Positions 13,886 through 23,283 of a stretch of DNA of 64,000 bases are shown in pieces. The notes beneath the pieces were generated by a model. The model made no database searches. It saw only the letters and a program-made list of their open reading frames with translations, and had not been told where the DNA came from. The first letter of the stretch is position 1. Each line of letters starts with the position of its first letter. The DNA is from Paenibacillus sp. FSL R5-0341 (lineage in GTDB: Bacteria; Bacillota; Bacilli; Paenibacillales; Paenibacillaceae), in NCBI RefSeq assembly GCF_037975235.1, contig NZ_CP150241.1, positions 310,001-374,000 on the forward strand. The letters are read 5' to 3'. A program made the position numbers and the translations under genes.

Positions 13886-13957
13886 GGCCCGTTGGTCAAG
13901 GGGTTAAGACACCTCCCTTTCACGGAGGTAACAGGGGTTCGAATCCCCTACGGGTCA
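13886..13957 (+). tRNA. tRNA-Glu(TTC)
   Basis: Anticodon loop CTTTCAC; acceptor GGCCCGT/ACGGGTC; CCA not encoded. Confidence 0.97.
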
Positions 13958-13963
13958 TAATAT

Positions 13964-14039
13964 GGAGGCTTAGCTCAGCTGGGAGAGCATCTGCCTTACA
14001 AGCAGAGGGTCGGGGGTTCGATCCCCTCAGCCTCCACCA
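13964..14039 (+). tRNA. tRNA-Val(TAC)
   Basis: Anticodon loop CTTACAA; acceptor GGAGGCT/AGCCTCC; CCA encoded. Confidence 0.97.
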
Positions 14040-14056
14040 TATAACTTTTATAACGA

Positions 14057-14130
<74 letters not shown>

Positions 14131-14155
14131 TTAACTTTCCTTGAGAAAGTATTAT

Positions 14156-14233
14156 GGAACCGTGGTGTAGTTGGCCTAACATGCCTGCCTGTCACGCAGG
14201 AGATCGCGGGTTCGAATCCCGTCGGTTCCGCCA
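14156..14233 (+). tRNA. tRNA-Asp(GTC)
   Basis: Anticodon loop CTGTCAC between CCTGC and GCAGG; acceptor GGAACCG/CGGTTCC; CCA encoded. Confidence 0.97.
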
Positions 14234-14249
14234 TTTTTTAATTAAGTAA

Positions 14250-14325
<76 letters not shown>

Positions 14326-14344
14326 TATATAACACCTGTAATAC

Positions 14345-14420
<76 letters not shown>

Positions 14421-14429
14421 TGTAATCCT

Positions 14430-14515
14430 GGAGGATTAGCGAAGCGGCCAAACGCATCAGACTGTAAATCTGCTCCCGTACGGGTTCGGTGGTTCGAATC
14501 CATCATCCTCCACCA
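14430..14515 (+). tRNA. tRNA-Tyr(GTA)
   Basis: Class II tRNA with a long variable arm; anticodon loop CTGTAAA; acceptor GGAGGAT/ATCCTCC; CCA encoded. Only in the first array. Confidence 0.96.
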
Positions 14516-14525
14516 GTTTTTCTAT

Positions 14526-14601
14526 GAGTCATTAGCTCAGTTGGTAGAGCACCTGACTTTTAATCAGGGTGTCGAAGGTTCGAGCCCTTCATGACTCACC
14601 A
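14526..14601 (+). tRNA. tRNA-Lys(TTT)
   Basis: Anticodon loop CTTTTAA; acceptor GAGTCAT/ATGACTC; CCA encoded. Confidence 0.97.
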
Positions 14602-14607
14602 TTATAT

Positions 14608-14688
14608 GCGCGTGTGGCGGAATTGGCAGACGCACTAGACTTAGGATCTAGCGTCTTTGACGTGGGGGTTCAAGTCCCTCCACGCGCA
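14608..14688 (+). tRNA. tRNA-Leu(TAG)
   Basis: Class II tRNA; anticodon loop CTTAGGA; variable arm CGTC/GACG; acceptor GCGCGTG/CACGCGC; CCA not encoded. Only in the first array. Confidence 0.95.
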
Positions 14689-14698
14689 TCCCTTATTT

Positions 14699-14773
14699 GC
14701 GGAAGTGGCTCAGCGGTAGAGCATCGCCTTGCCAAGGCGAGGGTCGCGGGTTCGATTCCCGTCTTCCGCTCCA
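14699..14773 (+). tRNA. tRNA-Gly(GCC)
   Basis: Anticodon loop TTGCCAA; acceptor GCGGAAG/CTTCCGC; CCA encoded. Confidence 0.97.
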
Positions 14774-14780
14774 ATATTTT

Positions 14781-14857
14781 GCGCCCTTAGCTCAGCTGGA
14801 TAGAGCGTTTGACTACGAATCAAAAGGCCGGGAGTTCGAATCTCTCAGGGCGCGCCA
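14781..14857 (+). tRNA. tRNA-Arg(ACG)
   Basis: Anticodon loop CTACGAA (the first anticodon base would be deaminated to inosine); acceptor GCGCCCT/AGGGCGC; CCA encoded. Confidence 0.97.
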
Positions 14858-14874
14858 TTATAACTTCATATTTT

Positions 14875-14953
14875 GCCGGCGTGGCGGAATGGCAGACGCG
14901 CTCGACTCAAAATCGAGTGGGAAACCGTGGAGGTTCGAGTCCTCTCGCCGGTA
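14875..14953 (+). tRNA. tRNA-Leu(CAA)
   Basis: Anticodon loop CTCAAAA in stem CTCGA/TCGAG; acceptor GCCGGCG with CGCCGGT (terminal G-T). The variable arm is short for a leucine tRNA, giving 79 bases; CCA not encoded. Only in the first array. Confidence 0.93.
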
Positions 14954-14960
14954 TAGATAA

Positions 14961-15034
14961 CGGGATGTAGCTCAGCTTGGTAGAGCACCTGGTTTGGGAC
15001 CAGGGGGTCGCATGTTCAAATCGTGTCATCCCGA
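14961..15034 (+). tRNA. tRNA-Pro(TGG)
   Basis: Anticodon loop TTTGGGA in stem CCTGG/CCAGG; acceptor CGGGATG/CATCCCG; CCA not encoded. Confidence 0.96.
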
Positions 15035-15044
15035 TTGTTGTTAT

Positions 15045-15115
15045 GCGGGTGTAGTTCAATGGTAGAACTTTAGCCTTCCAAGCTAATAGCGTGGGTTCGA
15101 TTCCCATCACCCGCT
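15045..15115 (+). tRNA. tRNA-Gly(TCC)
   Basis: Anticodon loop CTTCCAA; acceptor GCGGGTG/CACCCGC; discriminator T; CCA not encoded. Last of the first array. Confidence 0.96.
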
Positions 15116-15126
15116 TAAATATTGAA

Positions 15127-15164
15127 AAGAAAGAGATGGTACTCACCGTCTCTTTCTTTTTTTG
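15127..15164 (+). terminator. Terminator of first rRNA/tRNA operon
   Basis: Perfect 10-bp stem AAGAAAGAGA/TCTCTTTCTT with a 12-nt loop and a T-run, 11 bases after the last tRNA. Confidence 0.85.
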
Positions 15165-15362
15165 CGTTCATAGGTATATTGGAGATTGTAGTACACCATG
15201 ACCACAGATTATATAGCTCACTAGATGTACCAGTATGTATCCCATTCTCACGAGAGATCGTTCCTCTCATAACTCTTAGTAATTGTGGAAAGTTCTCAAA
15301 TGGAACAGGTCTAGCACAACACATCCTCCAACACTAAATCTAAGCTTCTTTGTCACATTTTA

Positions 15363-15376
15363 TAAAAACGCTTACA
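15363..15376 (-). promoter_or_regulatory. cre-like site upstream of iol operon
   Basis: Read on the minus strand, TGTAAGCGTTTTTA matches 13 of 14 positions of TGWAARCGYTWNCW. It ends nine bases before the -35 hexamer of the iol promoter. CcpA control of iol genes is known in B. subtilis; binding here is inferred. Confidence 0.5.
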
Positions 15377-15384
15377 AAAATAGC

Positions 15385-15413
15385 TTGCGTAAATCATCAG
15401 CCTGTAATACCAT
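15385..15413 (+). promoter_or_regulatory. Candidate iol promoter
   Basis: TTGCGT (15385-15390), 17-bp spacer, TACCAT (15408-15413). Transcription would start near 15420, inside the first palindrome at 15419-15430. Confidence 0.5.
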
Positions 15414-15418
15414 ATCAA

Positions 15419-15476
15419 TTAAGCGCTTAACCTTTAGGGGTAAGGCGCTTAAACTTAACTTAGATTAAGCGCTTAA
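15419..15476 (+). promoter_or_regulatory. Three phased palindromic operators of the iol operon
   Basis: Two identical perfect 12-bp palindromes TTAAGCGCTTAA lie at 15419-15430 and 15465-15476. A partial copy TAAGGCGCTTAA lies between them at 15441-15452. The centres are 22 and 24 bp apart, so all three are on roughly one helix face. The CG-centred palindrome is of the form bound by LacI-family regulators, and a LacI-type gene ends the cluster at 24291. Confidence 0.7.
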
Positions 15477-15505
15477 CCCGTAGAGGAAAGGATGGCGATC
15501 ATTTC

Positions 15506-17371
15506 ATGACAACAATTCGACTGACGATGGCTCAGGCATTGCTTCGATTTTTGGATCAGCAATATATCTCGGTTGACGGGGTGGAAACCAAGTTTGTGAA
15601 GGGAATCATCGGTATTTTTGGACATGGCAACGTAACAGGCATTGGAGAAGCGCTGGAGCGTAGTCCCGGAAGCCTGACGTATATGCAAGGAAAGAACGAA
15701 CAAGGCATGGTGCATACGGCAGCAGCCTATGCCAAGCAGAAGAACCGCAGACAGATCTATGCATGTACAACATCCATTGGACCTGGTGCTTTGAATATGA
15801 TTACGGCAGCAGCTACCGCAACGGTAAACCGGATTCCGGTTTTATTGCTTCCTGGAGATAACTTTGCTACACGGGAACCAGACCCGGTGTTACAGCAGCT
15901 GGAAGTAAGCAGTGATTATACAATTTCAGCTACTGATCCATTCAAAGCCGTCAGTAAGTACTGGGATCGCATCGTTCGTCCCGAACAGTTGATGATCGCT
16001 GCTACACAGGCCATGCGTGTGCTAACCGACCCGGCAGAGACCGGAGCAGTAACACTCGCACTGCCACAGGATGTGCAGGCAGAGGCGTACGATTACCCGG
16101 AATCGTTCTTTGCCCGAAAAGTACATTATCTGGACCGTCGACCGCCGGTACAGGCAGCCATTGAACGGGCAACGCAGCAGATTGCCCGTAGCAGAAAGCC
16201 GCTGCTCGTTGCAGGCGGCGGCGTGTTGTACTCTGAGGCATCTGCTCAATTAGTGGAGTTCGCAGAAGCATTTGGCATTCCGATCGCCGAGACGCAGGCG
16301 GGTAAGAGCGCAGTCTCTTGGGACCACCCACTGAATGTGGGGGCCATCGGGGTTACTGGCTCTCTGGCAGCCAACAGACTGGCGAGAGAAGCGGATGTGG
16401 TGATCGGCGTCGGTACTCGGTTCTCGGATTTCACGACGGCGTCCCGCTCTGCTTTTCAGCATCCGGAAGTGTCATTCATCAACATTAACCTAAACAGCAT
16501 GGATGCCGCCAAGCTAGGCGGGGAAGCCATTCTGGCAGATGCACGTGAAGGGTTACAGACTTTGCAAAAGGAATTGCAGCAAAGACAATACCGCAGTGCA
16601 TATGGCGCATCCGAAGTCGCTGATCTCCGAGTTGAGTGGAATGCAGAAGTAGATCGGCTGTATGGAGCACAACATGAAGCTGGACTCGCGCAGACTACAG
16701 CAGTCGGCGTAGTTAACCGGACGATTGATCCATCCTCCGTTATTGTGTGTGCGGCAGGCAGTCTGCCAGGCGATCTGCATCGTCTATGGCGAGCGGCTGA
16801 ACCAAAGACGTATCACATGGAGTATGGATTCTCCTGTATGGGGTACGAGGTAAGTGGAGCGTTCGGAGCAGCACTTGCCGAGCCGGATCGTGAAGTGTAC
16901 GCGATGGTAGGGGATGGCAGTTATCTGATGTTGCATTCAGAGTTTGTGACCAGTTTGCAGGAACAGAAGAAGATGACTATTTTATTATTCAACAACAATG
17001 GATTTCAGTGTATCCATAATTTGCAGCGGGAACATGGCAGTGACGGGTTCGGCAATGAGTTCCGTTATCGTGAATCCGAGAGTGGACGACTGACCGGGGA
17101 TTATATGCCAATGGACTTTGCAGCTCACGCCCGAAGCATGGGAGCCAAATCCTATAGAGCCGAGACAGCAGAACAGCTGGAACAGGCACTCCGAGATGCG
17201 AAGAACGAAACGGTGAGTACGTTGATTGAAATTCCGGTTGTGCCTGGAACCAACGCAGGTGGATATGAGTCGTGGTGGAATGTAGGTGTGCCAGAAGTAT
17301 CTGCCGAAGAGAAGGTAGTTCGTGCTCATCATACGATGCAAGCCAACCGTGCCAAAGCAAGACCTATTTAA
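15506..17371 (+). CDS. iolD: 3D-(3,5/4)-trihydroxycyclohexane-1,2-dione hydrolase
   Basis: IolD opens the ring of the diketo inositol intermediate to 5-deoxy-D-glucuronate, third step of myo-inositol breakdown. The 621 residues have the thiamine-diphosphate enzyme layout: N-terminal pyrimidine-binding domain (GIFGHGNVTGIGEALE with the catalytic-type Glu), central domain with GAIGVTGSLAANRLA, and C-terminal pyrophosphate domain with GDGSYLMLHSEF through NNNGFQCIHN (from about residue 470). The length matches B. subtilis IolD. It is first in iolDECAGB and lies 30 bases after the last palindromic operator. The AGGAAAGG site is 14 bases from ATG 15506, a little far, but no better in-frame start exists. 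Confidence 0.96.
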   Translation: MTTIRLTMAQALLRFLDQQYISVDGVETKFVKGIIGIFGHGNVTGIGEALERSPGSLTYMQGKNEQGMVHTAAAYAKQKNRRQIYACTTSIGPGALNMITAAATATVNRIPVLLLPGDNFATREPDPVLQQLEVSSDYTISATDPFKAVSKYWDRIVRPEQLMIAATQAMRVLTDPAETGAVTLALPQDVQAEAYDYPESFFARKVHYLDRRPPVQAAIERATQQIARSRKPLLVAGGGVLYSEASAQLVEFAEAFGIPIAETQAGKSAVSWDHPLNVGAIGVTGSLAANRLAREADVVIGVGTRFSDFTTASRSAFQHPEVSFININLNSMDAAKLGGEAILADAREGLQTLQKELQQRQYRSAYGASEVADLRVEWNAEVDRLYGAQHEAGLAQTTAVGVVNRTIDPSSVIVCAAGSLPGDLHRLWRAAEPKTYHMEYGFSCMGYEVSGAFGAALAEPDREVYAMVGDGSYLMLHSEFVTSLQEQKKMTILLFNNNGFQCIHNLQREHGSDGFGNEFRYRESESGRLTGDYMPMDFAAHARSMGAKSYRAETAEQLEQALRDAKNETVSTLIEIPVVPGTNAGGYESWWNVGVPEVSAEEKVVRAHHTMQANRAKARPI

Positions 17372-17435
17372 TCCGATTTTGAGCACTGCATTCCGATTGA
17401 ACCACTATGTTGAACGAAAAAGGAGACGTGGAGCA

Positions 17436-18338
17436 ATGAGCAAGCTGCCATTCCAGCTTGGGATTCATCCGATCAATTGGGTAGGTGAAGATGTGAAAGA
17501 GCATGGTGATGCGACAACGTGTGCACAGATTCTGGATGACATTCAGCGTCTTGGGCTGACAGGTACAGAGATGGGACGCAAATATCCAACCGATCCTGCT
17601 ATACTGCGTGAGGAATTGAGTAAAAGGAATATCAATCTGGTCTCCCAGTGGAAATCAGTATTGTTCTCCGATCCAGCGTATCGTCAGTCGGAGTTGGACA
17701 ATTATCGCAAACATGCAGAATTTCTGCAATCCATGGGTAGTAAGGTGATCAGTACAGCGGAGGTAGGCGGTTCACTTCATTTTGATCCAAGACGGACACC
17801 GAATGAAAAAGAAGTGCTCAGACTCAGTGAATCGGAATGGCATATCCTCGCTGAAGGATTAAATGAAGCAGGAGCCATTGCACGTGAACACGGGTTGAAG
17901 CTTACGTACCATCATCATGGAGGTACAGTGGTAGAGCAACCGGATGAGATTGATCGACTGATGGAGCTAACCGATCCTTCTCTCGTGTATCTGCTCTATG
18001 ACACAGGTCATGCCTATTATGGCGGAGCCGATCCACTTGAACTGCTACGCAAACATTATGATCGGATCGCTTATATCCATCTGAAAGATATCCGCCCGCA
18101 TGTGCTGGATGAAGCACGCGCGGAGCAATCCGACTTTGTCGGTTGTATTCGTAGAGGGGTGTTCACTGTACCAGGGGATGGATGCATTGACTTTGCTCCT
18201 ATTCTGCAAGAACTGATCACACGAGGGTACGATGGCTGGGCGATGCTTGAGGGAGAGCAGGATCCGGCGATTCATAACCCGTATGAGTACGCCAAACGCT
18301 CCTTGAACTATATGGAGTCCTTATTCCAGCATAGCTGA
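17436..18338 (+). CDS. iolE: myo-inosose-2 dehydratase
   Basis: IolE dehydrates 2-keto-myo-inositol to the dione used by IolD. It is a 300-residue xylose-isomerase-like TIM barrel beginning QLGIHPINWVGEDV, with metal-binding motifs such as HHHGGTVV, DTGHAYYGG and HLKDIRP. ATG 17436 is chosen because AGGAG lies ten bases upstream; longer in-frame versions run back into iolD. It is preceded by iolD with a 64-base gap. Confidence 0.96.
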   Translation: MSKLPFQLGIHPINWVGEDVKEHGDATTCAQILDDIQRLGLTGTEMGRKYPTDPAILREELSKRNINLVSQWKSVLFSDPAYRQSELDNYRKHAEFLQSMGSKVISTAEVGGSLHFDPRRTPNEKEVLRLSESEWHILAEGLNEAGAIAREHGLKLTYHHHGGTVVEQPDEIDRLMELTDPSLVYLLYDTGHAYYGGADPLELLRKHYDRIAYIHLKDIRPHVLDEARAEQSDFVGCIRRGVFTVPGDGCIDFAPILQELITRGYDGWAMLEGEQDPAIHNPYEYAKRSLNYMESLFQHS

Positions 18339-18534
18339 TATAGGCATAGCGATGGGGAGAGGACCATACCCATGAAGTGAAAAAGGAAGAAGGCCAGTAA
18401 GAGTATAAGGTTACGATTGGAAAATAAACTGACCTACTCTAGCCGTGTACTAATCCTCACGATGGAATGAGTAACCAGTCTAGATATTCATATACAACAT
18501 GTAAAATTCCACCACAGAAAGGGGCTCACATACA
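18339..18534. other. Gap between iolE and iolC
   Basis: A 196-base gap, longer than others in the operon. I see no palindrome of the TTAAGCGCTTAA type and no clear terminator in it; an internal promoter is possible. Confidence 0.4.
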
Positions 18535-19545
18535 ATGACTTACGTATCCTTTCCCGTATCCAGGAAGAAGGATTTTACCGCGATTGGCCGTCTGTGTATC
18601 GACTTGAATGCCAATGAGATCAATCGCCCAATGGAAGAGACGATGACGTTTACGAAATATGTGGGTGGCTCTCCGGCCAATATTACGATTGGCATGTCCA
18701 GACTGGGTATGGAGACAGCTTTTATTGGTAAGATCGCGGGTGACCAAATGGGCAGATTCATCCAGAGTTATTTGGAGAAGAACGGCATCGACACATCGAA
18801 TGTAGTTACAGATGACACCGGAGCGGTGACAGGGCTCGCTTTTACCGAAATCAAAAGCCCAACGGATTGCAGTATCCTAATGTACCGGGACAATGTAGCT
18901 GATCTGTTATTACAGGCGCAAGAGGTGCAGGAGCAGTTAATTGCTGACTCCAAAGTGCTGCTAATCTCAGGTACAGCCCTCGCGCAGAGCCCATCCCGTG
19001 AAGCCGTATTACAGGCACTTACGTATGCGAAAAAACATGGCACAGTTATTGTGTTTGATCTGGACTATCGCCCATACACATGGACATCGGACGAAGAGAC
19101 GGCGGTCTATTATAACCTCGCAGCCGAGAAATGCGATATCATTCTGGGCACACGTGAAGAGTTCGACATGATGGAGACATTCGACCACAATCCGGATCAT
19201 AGCGATCAGGTGACTGCGCAGAAATGGTTCGATTTCTCAGCGAACATCGTTGTAATCAAACATGGCAAGGAAGGTTCCATTGCTTATACGCGTGAAGGGC
19301 TTTCCCACCGTGCGGACAGCTATCCGGCAAAAGTGGTCAAAACGTTCGGTGCAGGCGATTCTTATGCGGCAGGGTTCCTGTATGGATTGATGCAGGGCTG
19401 GACGATTGAGCGCAGTATGGCGTACGGCAGTGGCGCAGCAAGTATCGTCATTTCGAGCCACAGCTGTTCGGATGCGATGCCAACGGTGGAACAGGTGAAT
19501 GACTACATCGAACGTTGCAATCGGGGCGAGATTACCGTGTCTTGA
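18535..19545 (+). CDS. iolC: 5-dehydro-2-deoxygluconokinase
   Basis: IolC phosphorylates 2-deoxy-5-keto-D-gluconate to its 6-phosphate. It is a 336-residue PfkB/ribokinase-family enzyme: the N-terminal sugar-binding motif GGSPANITIGMSRLG, and near residue 272 the anion-hole and catalytic base motif GAGDSYAAGFLYG. AAAGGGG lies seven bases before ATG 18535. Its product needs the IolJ aldolase, which is not encoded in this cluster. Confidence 0.95.
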   Translation: MTYVSFPVSRKKDFTAIGRLCIDLNANEINRPMEETMTFTKYVGGSPANITIGMSRLGMETAFIGKIAGDQMGRFIQSYLEKNGIDTSNVVTDDTGAVTGLAFTEIKSPTDCSILMYRDNVADLLLQAQEVQEQLIADSKVLLISGTALAQSPSREAVLQALTYAKKHGTVIVFDLDYRPYTWTSDEETAVYYNLAAEKCDIILGTREEFDMMETFDHNPDHSDQVTAQKWFDFSANIVVIKHGKEGSIAYTREGLSHRADSYPAKVVKTFGAGDSYAAGFLYGLMQGWTIERSMAYGSGAASIVISSHSCSDAMPTVEQVNDYIERCNRGEITVS

Positions 19546-19644
19546 AGCACGTTGCAATACTTTGAATAACACACTCATACAGATCAACATCAATGATATA
19601 AGTTCAACATAAGGGATCACACATAAGCGAAGGGAGACAGGGCT

Positions 19645-21120
19645 ATGGGAAAAGGGATTTCTGAAGCGTCTGCAACAGTGACAATGGTACAAAACTGGAT
19701 CGGAGGTGCCTGGGTAACCCCAGCGTCAACTCGTACGGAGCCGGTTGTGAATCCGGCGACGGAAGAAGTTATTGCACATGTGCCACTGTCCGAACAAGCG
19801 GACGTGGATCTGGCCGTTCAGACAGCACGAGAAGCGTTCAAGTCATGGAGCAGCACACCGGTTCCACGCCGTGCACGTATTCTGTTCCGCTACCAGCAGC
19901 TGCTGGTGGAACATTGGGAAGAACTCGCTCGCCTGGTGACGCTGGAGAACGGTAAAAGTTATGCCGAAGCTTACGGCGAGGTATTGCGTGGCATTGAATG
20001 CGTCGAGTTCGCGGCCGGTGCCCCGAATCTGATGATGGGCAAACAACTGCCTGACATCGCGACAGGACTGGAGTCGGGCATGTACCGCTACCCGATCGGT
20101 GTTATTGGGGGAATTACCCCATTCAACTTCCCAATGATGGTACCGTGCTGGATGTTCCCGCTGGCTATTGCGTGCGGTAACACCTTTGTCCTGAAGCCGT
20201 CCGAGCGCACACCGCTACTGGCAGGCCGCCTGGCAGAGCTGTTCAAGGAAGCGGGGCTTCCGGACGGCGTGCTCAACATCGTTCACGGTGCGCATGATGT
20301 CGTGAACGGGTTGCTGGAACATAAGGATATTCAAGCGATCTCCTTTGTCGGATCACAACCTGTGGCTGAATACGTCTACACTACTGCATCCAAGCATGGC
20401 AAACGGGTACAGGCACTCGCGGGTGCCAAGAACCACTCCATCGTTATGCCAGACGCCGATCTCGATCTAACCGTGAAAGAGATTACCAGTGCAGCTTTTG
20501 GTTCAGCAGGGGAGCGTTGCATGGCATGTGCGGTTGTTGTGGCTGTGGGTGATGTGGCTGACGAACTGGTACAAAAGCTGGTGGAAGCAGCTGACCGCAT
20601 TACCATTGGTAACGGTATGAATGAGGGCGTGTTCCTCGGTCCCGTCATCCGTGGACCACATAAAGAGCGCACACTCAGTTACATTGAAGCGGGAGAGCAG
20701 GAAGGCGCGGCATTGATCCGGGATGGACGCAAAGATCAGGCGACAAGTGAAGCTGGTTATTTTGTGGGGCCAACGGTATTCGACCAAGTTGAGAGCAGTA
20801 TGAAAATCTGGCAGGATGAGATCTTTGCTCCGGTACTCTCGGTGGCAAGAGTGTCTACGCTGGAGGAAGCGGTAGAACTGGCGAATCGTTCAGACTTTGC
20901 CAACGGGGCGTGTCTGTTCACCCGCAGCGGGGCGAGTATGCGTCAATTCCGTGAAACGATTGATGCGGGCATGTTGGGTATTAACCTGGGCGTACCTGCG
21001 CCAATGGCATTCTTCCCGTTTTCCGGGTGGAAGAAATCCTTCTACGGTGATCTGCATGCCAATGGCAAGGATGGTGTTGAATTCTACACTCGCAAGAAGA
21101 TGGTAACGGCGCGCTGGTAA
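19645..21120 (+). CDS. iolA: Methylmalonate-semialdehyde dehydrogenase (CoA-acylating)
   Basis: IolA converts malonic semialdehyde, the last inositol intermediate, to acetyl-CoA and CO2 with NAD; the same family acts in valine breakdown. The 491 residues show the aldehyde dehydrogenase layout: [29 protein letters not shown] in the NAD fold, and the catalytic Cys near residue 292 in [16 protein letters not shown] lies eight bases before the start. It lies fourth in the operon. Confidence 0.96.
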   Translation: MGKGISEASATVTMVQNWIGGAWVTPASTRTEPVVNPATEEVIAHVPLSEQADVDLAVQTAREAFKSWSSTPVPRRARILFRYQQLLVEHWEELARLVTLENGKSYAEAYGEVLRGIECVEFAAGAPNLMMGKQLPDIATGLESGMYRYPIGVIGGITPFNFPMMVPCWMFPLAIACGNTFVLKPSERTPLLAGRLAELFKEAGLPDGVLNIVHGAHDVVNGLLEHKDIQAISFVGSQPVAEYVYTTASKHGKRVQALAGAKNHSIVMPDADLDLTVKEITSAAFGSAGERCMACAVVVAVGDVADELVQKLVEAADRITIGNGMNEGVFLGPVIRGPHKERTLSYIEAGEQEGAALIRDGRKDQATSEAGYFVGPTVFDQVESSMKIWQDEIFAPVLSVARVSTLEEAVELANRSDFANGACLFTRSGASMRQFRETIDAGMLGINLGVPAPMAFFPFSGWKKSFYGDLHANGKDGVEFYTRKKMVTARW

Positions 21121-21189
21121 CAACCAGAGCATAACTCGGGCTAAGGGGAACGCCCAGCCCATATGGACGCACATAGGGAGGATAACGGA

Positions 21190-22242
21190 ATGGGCAAGGA
21201 CAAAGTGAGAATTGGCATCATCGGTGCTGGACGGATCGGCAAAATTCATGCAGACAATCTCCTGCGCAACCTGCATGCCGAGATTGTGGGAATCAGTGAC
21301 TTGTTCGCGGGTCCTGATTTGGAGGCTTGGGCCTCCAGACGTGGCATTCCTGTTGTAACGACAGACAGCAGTCAGTTGATCTCGATGCCTAATGTAGACG
21401 CGGTGCTGATCTGTTCTTCAACAGATACACATGTGCCGCTGATCGAACAGGCCGCCCAGGCGGGCAAACACATCTTTTGCGAGAAGCCGGTCAGCATGGA
21501 TCTAGCACAGACTCAAGCGGCTGTAGCGGCGGTCCAGAAGGCTGGCGTGAAGCTGCAAATCGGATTTAACCGCCGCTTCGATCACAACTTCAGACGGGTA
21601 CGTGCACATGTGCAGGATGGTACGATTGGTGATCCACATATTATCAAAATTACGTCTCGTGACCCGAGTCCGCCGCCTGCGGAGTACATTCGGGTATCTG
21701 GCGGGATCTTCATGGACATGATGATTCATGATTTTGACATGGCACGCTATCTGTCCGGGAGTGAAGTGGAAGAAGTATACGCCCAGGGCAATGTGCTGAT
21801 TAATCCGGTCTTTGCAGAACATGGTGACGTGGATACAGCGATTGTAACGATGACGTTTGCCAACGGAGCGATTGGTGTTATTGATAACAGCCGTCAGGCT
21901 GTATATGGATACGATCAGCGTGTTGAAGTATTTGGTTCGATGGGCAGCGCGGCAGCAGCGAATGATCATCCGAATACGGCTGAGATCAGTACAGCGACCG
22001 GGCTGATGCGCGACAAACCGTTACACTTTTTCCTGGAACGTTACAATGAAGCGTATGTACAGGAGACAGCCCTCTTTATTGATGCAATCATTAATGATAC
22101 ACCGGTTATCGTAGATGGCCATGATGCAGTACAGGCAGAACGAATTGCGCTGGCAGCAAAAATGTCCATGGAGCGGGGAAGACCTGTGAAGCTGAGTGAA
22201 GTCCCTGGGGTGTCCCTGGAATCGCAAACGGCAACGTCATAG
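21190..22242 (+). CDS. iolG: Inositol 2-dehydrogenase
   Basis: IolG oxidises myo-inositol to 2-keto-myo-inositol with NAD, the first pathway step. The 350 residues belong to the GFO/IDH/MocA family: Rossmann motif GIIGAGRIGKIHADN at the N-terminus, EKPVSMDLAQT with the catalytic-type Lys, and the GGIFMDMMIHDFDMARYL helix carrying the conserved Asp/His. ATG 21190 follows GGGAGGATA; a start at 21163 lacks a ribosome site. Related scyllo-inositol dehydrogenases look similar, but the operon context favours IolG. Confidence 0.93.
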   Translation: MGKDKVRIGIIGAGRIGKIHADNLLRNLHAEIVGISDLFAGPDLEAWASRRGIPVVTTDSSQLISMPNVDAVLICSSTDTHVPLIEQAAQAGKHIFCEKPVSMDLAQTQAAVAAVQKAGVKLQIGFNRRFDHNFRRVRAHVQDGTIGDPHIIKITSRDPSPPPAEYIRVSGGIFMDMMIHDFDMARYLSGSEVEEVYAQGNVLINPVFAEHGDVDTAIVTMTFANGAIGVIDNSRQAVYGYDQRVEVFGSMGSAAAANDHPNTAEISTATGLMRDKPLHFFLERYNEAYVQETALFIDAIINDTPVIVDGHDAVQAERIALAAKMSMERGRPVKLSEVPGVSLESQTATS

Positions 22243-22350
22243 GTGGATAATTAAAGTCACTTTTTTGAATAGAGCGCATGAATAGTCCAATTTTTGTTTT
22301 TAGAAGTATCATGTTGTTGTGGACGACTACAGAAAGGAGTGGATGGCTAG

Positions 22351-23157
22351 ATGTCAGAACGTATTGTGAAACCCGTGGTCAATCCGGAGGGGGACGGTAC
22401 GCTTATCAACGTAACACCGGAGTCGGCGGGGTGGGAATATGTTGGCTTTCAGGTAGCGAAGCTGGCGGAGGGGGAGACGCTAACCCGTGAGAGCGGTGAT
22501 CAGGAACTCTGTGTGGTGCTCCTCAGCGGTTTCGCCAATGTAAGTACCCGGGAGCACACATGGGATAATATCGGAAAAAGAATGAGTGTTTTCGAGAAAA
22601 TCCCGCCGTATTCGGTCTACGTCTCAATTTCCGATCAAGTGCAGATCACAGCGCGTACTGAACTAGAAATTGCTATATGTGTTGCGCCCGGAAAAGGCAC
22701 GTATCCGGCTCGTCTCATTGCACCCGAAGATGTAGGGGTAGAGGCGAGAGGATATGGCAATCTGGAGCGCCAGATTCACAACATTTTGCCGGAACAAAAG
22801 GAAGCGGACAGTCTGCTCGTTGTTGAGGTGTTCACACCAGATGGGCATTGGTCCAGTTACCCGCCACATAAGCATGATCGGGACGCACTCCCGGATGAAT
22901 CTTTGCTGGAAGAAACGTATTATTTCCGTGTGCAGCCTGAGCAGGGGTTTGCCATTCAGCGTATATACACGGATGATCGCTCTGTGGATGAGACGCTTGC
23001 AGTGAAAAACGGTGAAGTGGTGCTTGTTCCGGACGGATATCATCCGGTAGGTGCTCCTCCGGGGTATGAGGTCTACTATCTGAACGTGATGGCTGGCCCA
23101 ACCCGGACATGGAAATTCCATAACGACCCTGACCATGAGTGGTTGATGAAAAAGTAA
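22351..23157 (+). CDS. iolB: 5-deoxy-glucuronate isomerase
   Basis: IolB isomerises 5-deoxy-glucuronate to 2-deoxy-5-keto-gluconate, between IolD and IolC. The 268-residue protein is a bicupin: metal-binding residues are visible in YPPHKHDRD and in YHPVGAPPGYEVYYLNVMAG. AAGGAG lies before ATG 22351. It is the last catabolic gene of the operon; I see no T-run terminator between it and the regulator at 23284. Confidence 0.96.
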   Translation: MSERIVKPVVNPEGDGTLINVTPESAGWEYVGFQVAKLAEGETLTRESGDQELCVVLLSGFANVSTREHTWDNIGKRMSVFEKIPPYSVYVSISDQVQITARTELEIAICVAPGKGTYPARLIAPEDVGVEARGYGNLERQIHNILPEQKEADSLLVVEVFTPDGHWSSYPPHKHDRDALPDESLLEETYYFRVQPEQGFAIQRIYTDDRSVDETLAVKNGEVVLVPDGYHPVGAPPGYEVYYLNVMAGPTRTWKFHNDPDHEWLMKK

Positions 23158-23283
23158 AACAGTTCCTGCTACGCACATTGTGCTCGCTTCAAGTTGCGTA
23201 TGCAGACTTCCCCCTGCATAATGAGAAGAGAACAATTATCTATGTATAACGAAATTTATATATAGCACAAATGGGGAAAAACA

